A DNA stretch of 8,876 nt, taken from contig CAMLML010000116.1 of NCBI GenBank assembly GCA_946481095.1, positions 1 to 8,876 of the forward strand, in the 5' to 3' direction. The position numbers and the translations under genes were made by a program. This DNA comes from an uncultured Cellvibrio sp. Its GTDB lineage: Bacteria > Pseudomonadota > Gammaproteobacteria > Pseudomonadales > Cellvibrionaceae. Under the pieces are notes generated by a model, which saw nothing but the letters and a program-made list of their open reading frames with translations, did no database searches and was not told the origin of the DNA. Shown here piece after piece: positions 6,455 through 8,876 of the stretch. Positions within the stretch are counted from its first letter, which is position 1. Every line of letters begins with the position of its first letter.

Positions 6455-7405
6455 ATGTCAAACCGTACATGCATAGCAGTCGATTCAACTTGTGATTTGC
6501 CAGCAAAGTTTATTCAGCAACACAATATTCAAGTACTGCCCATTTATATCAAACACAAAAATGGTGAGACGCTGGATTATCGCGATCCGGAAACCATGCT
6601 GAACTTTTATAAAAATCATTCGAAAGACCAATACGGTCTCGCGCAATCAGACCCTTTGTCTGTGGATGACATGACTGATATTTTGCGGGAAAAACTTCTC
6701 CCCAAGTATGATCTGGTGCAAGTCATCACCATCAACAGTCGTAAAAGTGAAGTCTACAAACGAGTATCGGAAGCTGCATTGGTGAATGAACCCAAATTCA
6801 GGGAAATGGAAAAAAGCGAACCTGGACGAACCCCCTTTCGCATTCGTCTTTATGATTCTATGTCAATGTTTACCGGCCATGCATTGATGGTGTACGAATT
6901 GGTAAAACGCATTCACAACGACAATATGCCAATCAACCGCGCCTTGAGGGAAATAGATAATATGCGCGATCAGGTTTACGGATATATCATCCCGAATGAT
7001 TTGTCCTACATGCGCGACCGTCGTCATTTACGTAAAGCAGACAACAATATTTCATGGGTTAATTTTCAATTGGCCAACATGTTAAACATTCGCCCCATAG
7101 TTCAACTTTATCGAGGTGAGACAGATAAAATTGATACGGGTAAAGGATTCCACGGCGCACTGGAAAAACTGTTTGAGCATGTCAAAAAACAAATCCCCAT
7201 GGGCCTGACCAGTGAAGTTATCGCCATGAGCTATGGTGGTTTGCTGGAAGAAATAAAGGATGAACCCATAATGGTTGAATTCCGCAATTTCTGCGCACGT
7301 CACAACATCAAAACCATGCTGTCCATGATGAGCATGACCGGTGCGGTGAATGTAGGCCCAAAATCCTTTGCACTGTCTTTCGCAACAGACAAAGATTTGG
7401 TTTGA
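6455..7405 (+). CDS. DegV-family protein (EDD fold, fatty-acid-binding)
   Basis: A 316-residue cytoplasmic protein of the DegV family. It opens with CIAVDSTCDLPAKF (residues 6-19), the family's N-terminal DST.DLP signature, and ILPIYI-like strands follow. A middle segment matches the LxYL..GGR region in weaker form (LSYMRDRRHLRKA, 183-195, with ANMLNIRPIVQL). The C-terminus, MTGAVNVGPKSFALSF, is the characteristic fatty-acid headgroup region. Homologues (FakB) bind fatty acids and pair with FakA kinase in Firmicutes; here no kinase gene is near, so the role is uncertain. The ATG at 6455 has AGAGGA 7 nt upstream. The frame stays open to 6308, but that extension covers the palindrome and is unlike the family. 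A hairpin at 7426-7457 ends transcription. Confidence 0.92.
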   Translation: MSNRTCIAVDSTCDLPAKFIQQHNIQVLPIYIKHKNGETLDYRDPETMLNFYKNHSKDQYGLAQSDPLSVDDMTDILREKLLPKYDLVQVITINSRKSEVYKRVSEAALVNEPKFREMEKSEPGRTPFRIRLYDSMSMFTGHALMVYELVKRIHNDNMPINRALREIDNMRDQVYGYIIPNDLSYMRDRRHLRKADNNISWVNFQLANMLNIRPIVQLYRGETDKIDTGKGFHGALEKLFEHVKKQIPMGLTSEVIAMSYGGLLEEIKDEPIMVEFRNFCARHNIKTMLSMMSMTGAVNVGPKSFALSFATDKDLV

Positions 7406-7425
7406 TCCAAAACCCATATCCAAAA

Positions 7426-7457
7426 TAAAAAATGCCGACTTCCGTCGGCATTTTTTA
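7426..7457. terminator. Bidirectional rho-independent terminator between degV and galE
   Basis: The stem ATGCCGAC (7432-7439) pairs with GTCGGCAT (7444-7451) around a TTCC loop. An A-run (7427-7431) pairs with a T-run (7452-7456), so the stem is up to 14 bp with a U-tract on either strand. It lies 20 bp after the degV-family stop and 16 bp after the convergent galE stop, serving both. Confidence 0.95.
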
Positions 7458-7473
7458 TGGCTGGCAATACAAT

Positions 7474-8496
7474 TTATTTTTCATAACCCCGCGGGTTATT
7501 CGATTGCCAACGCCAGGTGTCCTGCATCATACGCGTTAAATCGTATTGCGCCTGCCAACCCAATTCCTGTTTTGCAATTTTAGGATCAGCAAAACAACTG
7601 GCAATATCACCTGGACGACGCGCCACAATTTTATAAGGGACTTTTTTGCCGCTAGCGACTTCAAATGCAGCAACAATTTGCAATACAGAATAACCTGTAC
7701 CAGTACCCAGATTAATTGCACGACAACCTTGTGATGATTTATCCAATGCTTTAAGCGCTGCCAAATGGCCAAGGGCCAAATCCACTACGTGGATATAATC
7801 ACGTACACCGGTGCCATCGACAGTGTTGTAATCATTACCAAATACGCTCAGCTCTTTTAATTTGCCAATCGCCACTTGTGAAACATAAGGCACCAGATTA
7901 TTGGGAATGCCCGCCGGGTCTTCACCAATCAAACCCGATTCATGTGCGCCAACAGGATTAAAATAGCGCAAGAGTGTGATATTCCATTGATTGCCCGGCG
8001 CCTTGGCCATATCGCGCAGAATATCTTCAACAATTAATTTGCTACGGCCATAAGGGTTGGTTGCAGAAGTTGCAAAGGTCTCATCTATCGGCACAGAAAC
8101 GGGGTCGCCATAAACAGTAGCAGATGAACTGAAAATCATTTTCCATACACCAAACTCTTCCATTACTTCGGTCAAACTCAATGTTCCTGCAACATTGTTT
8201 CGATAATATTTCATGGGAATTTGGCTGGATTCACCAACTGCTTTTAATCCGGCAAAGTGCATAACAGCAGCAATCGAGTGCGCAGAAAAAATAGTACGTA
8301 ATGCATCTTTATTATTGATATCGGCTCGATAAAACAGTGGTCGTTTGCCAGTGATTTGCTCGACGCGATTCAAGGATTCCACCTTGGAATTGGAAAGGTT
8401 ATCAACAACGATCGGGGTATAACCCGCATTTATCAACTCTACACACACGTGGCTGCCAATAAAACCTGCTCCACCCGTCACTAAAATTGCAGACAT
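7474..8496 (-). CDS. galE: UDP-glucose 4-epimerase GalE
   Basis: A 340-residue cytoplasmic NAD-dependent enzyme that interconverts UDP-glucose and UDP-galactose (Leloir pathway; also supplies UDP-galactose for surface sugars). It is a short-chain dehydrogenase-type Rossmann protein with GGAGFIG (8-14) for NAD binding, Asp32-Asn33-Leu34, [11 protein letters not shown] (80-90), FSSSATVYG (122-130), catalytic Tyr149 and Lys153 in PYGRSK, and Ser124. These are at the same numbers as in E. coli GalE (338 residues). RYFNPVGAH (177-185), ARRPGD (292-297) and [11 protein letters not shown] (304-314) close the pattern. The frame has two near ATGs (8502 and 8496). The second, with AGGA 9 nt upstream, is preferred because the family begins [10 protein letters not shown]. 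It is a single gene, convergent with the degV-family gene. Confidence 0.97.
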   Translation of the reverse strand: MSAILVTGGAGFIGSHVCVELINAGYTPIVVDNLSNSKVESLNRVEQITGKRPLFYRADINNKDALRTIFSAHSIAAVMHFAGLKAVGESSQIPMKYYRNNVAGTLSLTEVMEEFGVWKMIFSSSATVYGDPVSVPIDETFATSATNPYGRSKLIVEDILRDMAKAPGNQWNITLLRYFNPVGAHESGLIGEDPAGIPNNLVPYVSQVAIGKLKELSVFGNDYNTVDGTGVRDYIHVVDLALGHLAALKALDKSSQGCRAINLGTGTGYSVLQIVAAFEVASGKKVPYKIVARRPGDIASCFADPKIAKQELGWQAQYDLTRMMQDTWRWQSNNPRGYEK

Positions 8497-8528
8497 ATAC
8501 ATAAGTCCTATATTCCGGAAGAGGCGCG

Positions 8529-8534
8529 AGTATA
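8529..8534 (-). promoter_or_regulatory. Possible galE -10 box
   Basis: TATACT on the minus strand (five of six matches) would start transcription near 8522, 26 nt before the galE ATG. No convincing -35 lies 16-18 bp upstream (ATGAAA at 17 bp), so the assignment is weak. Confidence 0.3.
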
Positions 8535-8631
8535 CATCTGAATAACCAAGGTTTCATTACAGGTCTCGTAAATTCTGAGGTCAGGCCTCCAAACATTCAA
8601 TTAGACGACCTGACACCAATCGAGGCATCTT

Positions 8632-8664
8632 ATGCACAAGACGGTGGTTTCTTCAGACATATAA
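8632..8664 (+). other. Possible 10-codon leader ORF before the DUF2798-type gene
   Basis: ATG at 8632 reads MHKTVVSSDI and stops at TAA 8662-8664. GAGG lies 6 nt upstream of the ATG. It sits 41 nt before the TTG of the next gene and in a different frame. Such a short ORF could arise by chance; it has no attenuator-type codon run. Translation is unproven. Confidence 0.15.
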
Positions 8665-8665
8665 A
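8660..8665 (+). promoter_or_regulatory. Possible -10 box for the DUF2798-type gene
   Basis: TATAAA (five of six matches) would start transcription near 8672, with a leader of about 34 nt that retains the AAGAGGA ribosome site. The -35 position (8637-8642, CAAGAC) is poor. If this is the only promoter, the 10-codon ORF upstream is not in the transcript. Confidence 0.25.
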
Positions 8666-8705
8666 AACCACTTACTTATTCATCGTCTCCAAGAGGACTT
8701 TTAAA

Positions 8706-8876
8706 TTGATTCATTCAAAATATACATCCCATGTTTTTTCATTTTTCATGGCATTACTCATGTCAGGCATTATGTCATTCGTTATTTCTGCATTTAATAT
8801 GGGGTTGACTGACAGCATTTTTCTTATCTGGATAAAAGCCTGGCTACTGGCATTTGTGATTGCGTTTCCCACCATT
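8706..8876 (+). CDS. DUF2798-type small membrane protein, partial (right edge)
   Basis: The frame runs open off the window; 57 codons are visible. The peptide has two hydrophobic helices: FSFFMALLMSGIMSFVISAF (residues 11-30) and WIKAWLLAFVIAFPTI (42-57). An FxMxLxMSxxMS-like first helix and an AWLLAFVIAFP second helix match the DUF2798 family, inner-membrane proteins of about 75-80 residues with no known function. The start is a TTG with AAGAGGA 8 nt upstream. No in-frame ATG lies upstream down to at least 8601; the first internal ATG (8748) would remove the family's usual N-terminal dozen residues. The last part of the gene is not in the window. Confidence 0.72.
   Translation, partial: MIHSKYTSHVFSFFMALLMSGIMSFVISAFNMGLTDSIFLIWIKAWLLAFVIAFPTI

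Noticed and set aside
6563..7122. Extra GTGAGAC half-sites inside the degV-family gene
   Set aside because: Two single 7-bp half-sites (near 6564 and 7115) without the second arm are about what chance gives in this length.
8580..8614. GTCAGG ... CCTGAC inverted repeat between galE and the DUF2798-type gene
   Set aside because: Only six-base arms with a 23-bp gap and no T-run; too weak to call a terminator or an operator.

Overview
The window looks like chromosomal DNA of a gammaproteobacterium. Moderate GC, a 601-residue RecQ and a 340-residue GalE with E. coli-like catalytic numbering, and a PhoP/PhoQ-like pair all fit. The general flavour resembles Cellvibrio and relatives, but that is an impression and not a search result. 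There are no rRNA or tRNA genes, insertion sequences, CRISPR arrays or phage genes. Two genes run off the edges: an SRPBCC gene on the left and a DUF2798-type membrane protein on the right.

Left block (1-1260, minus strand): an operon of an ArsR-type repressor (850-1200) followed by two SRPBCC/AHSA1-fold proteins (346-801 and 1-335). It diverges from recQ (1330-3135, plus). The roughly 130-bp gap holds a perfect TCAACC-N4-GGTTGA palindrome. It lies inside the spacer of a good recQ promoter and overlaps the -35 box of the arsR promoter. A second, imperfect copy sits exactly 40 bp away over the arsR start codon. RecQ may therefore share the ArsR regulator.

Central block (3140-6271, plus strand): a secreted glycine-zipper protein with a histidine-rich N-terminus (14 His in 19 residues), a small periplasmic PepSY protein, and a PhoP-like response regulator overlapping a PhoQ-like histidine kinase by ATGA. 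PepSY, regulator and kinase form a tight operon. The His-rich gene has its own promoter, with a TTTCAG-N5-ATTCAG direct repeat in place of a -35 box, the usual layout for OmpR/PhoP-family activation. The group reads as an envelope or metal-stress sensing module; the ligand is unknown.

Right block (6272-8876): a 24-bp perfect palindrome lies upstream of a DegV-family (fatty-acid-binding fold) gene. A bidirectional terminator separates it from convergent galE. Beyond galE are about 200 bp of intergenic DNA, with weak promoter elements and a possible 10-codon leader ORF, and then the start of a TTG-initiated DUF2798-type gene.

No clearly new system is evident. The most interesting signals are regulatory: the shared ArsR operator at recQ, the direct repeat before the His-rich gene, and the 24-bp palindrome before degV.
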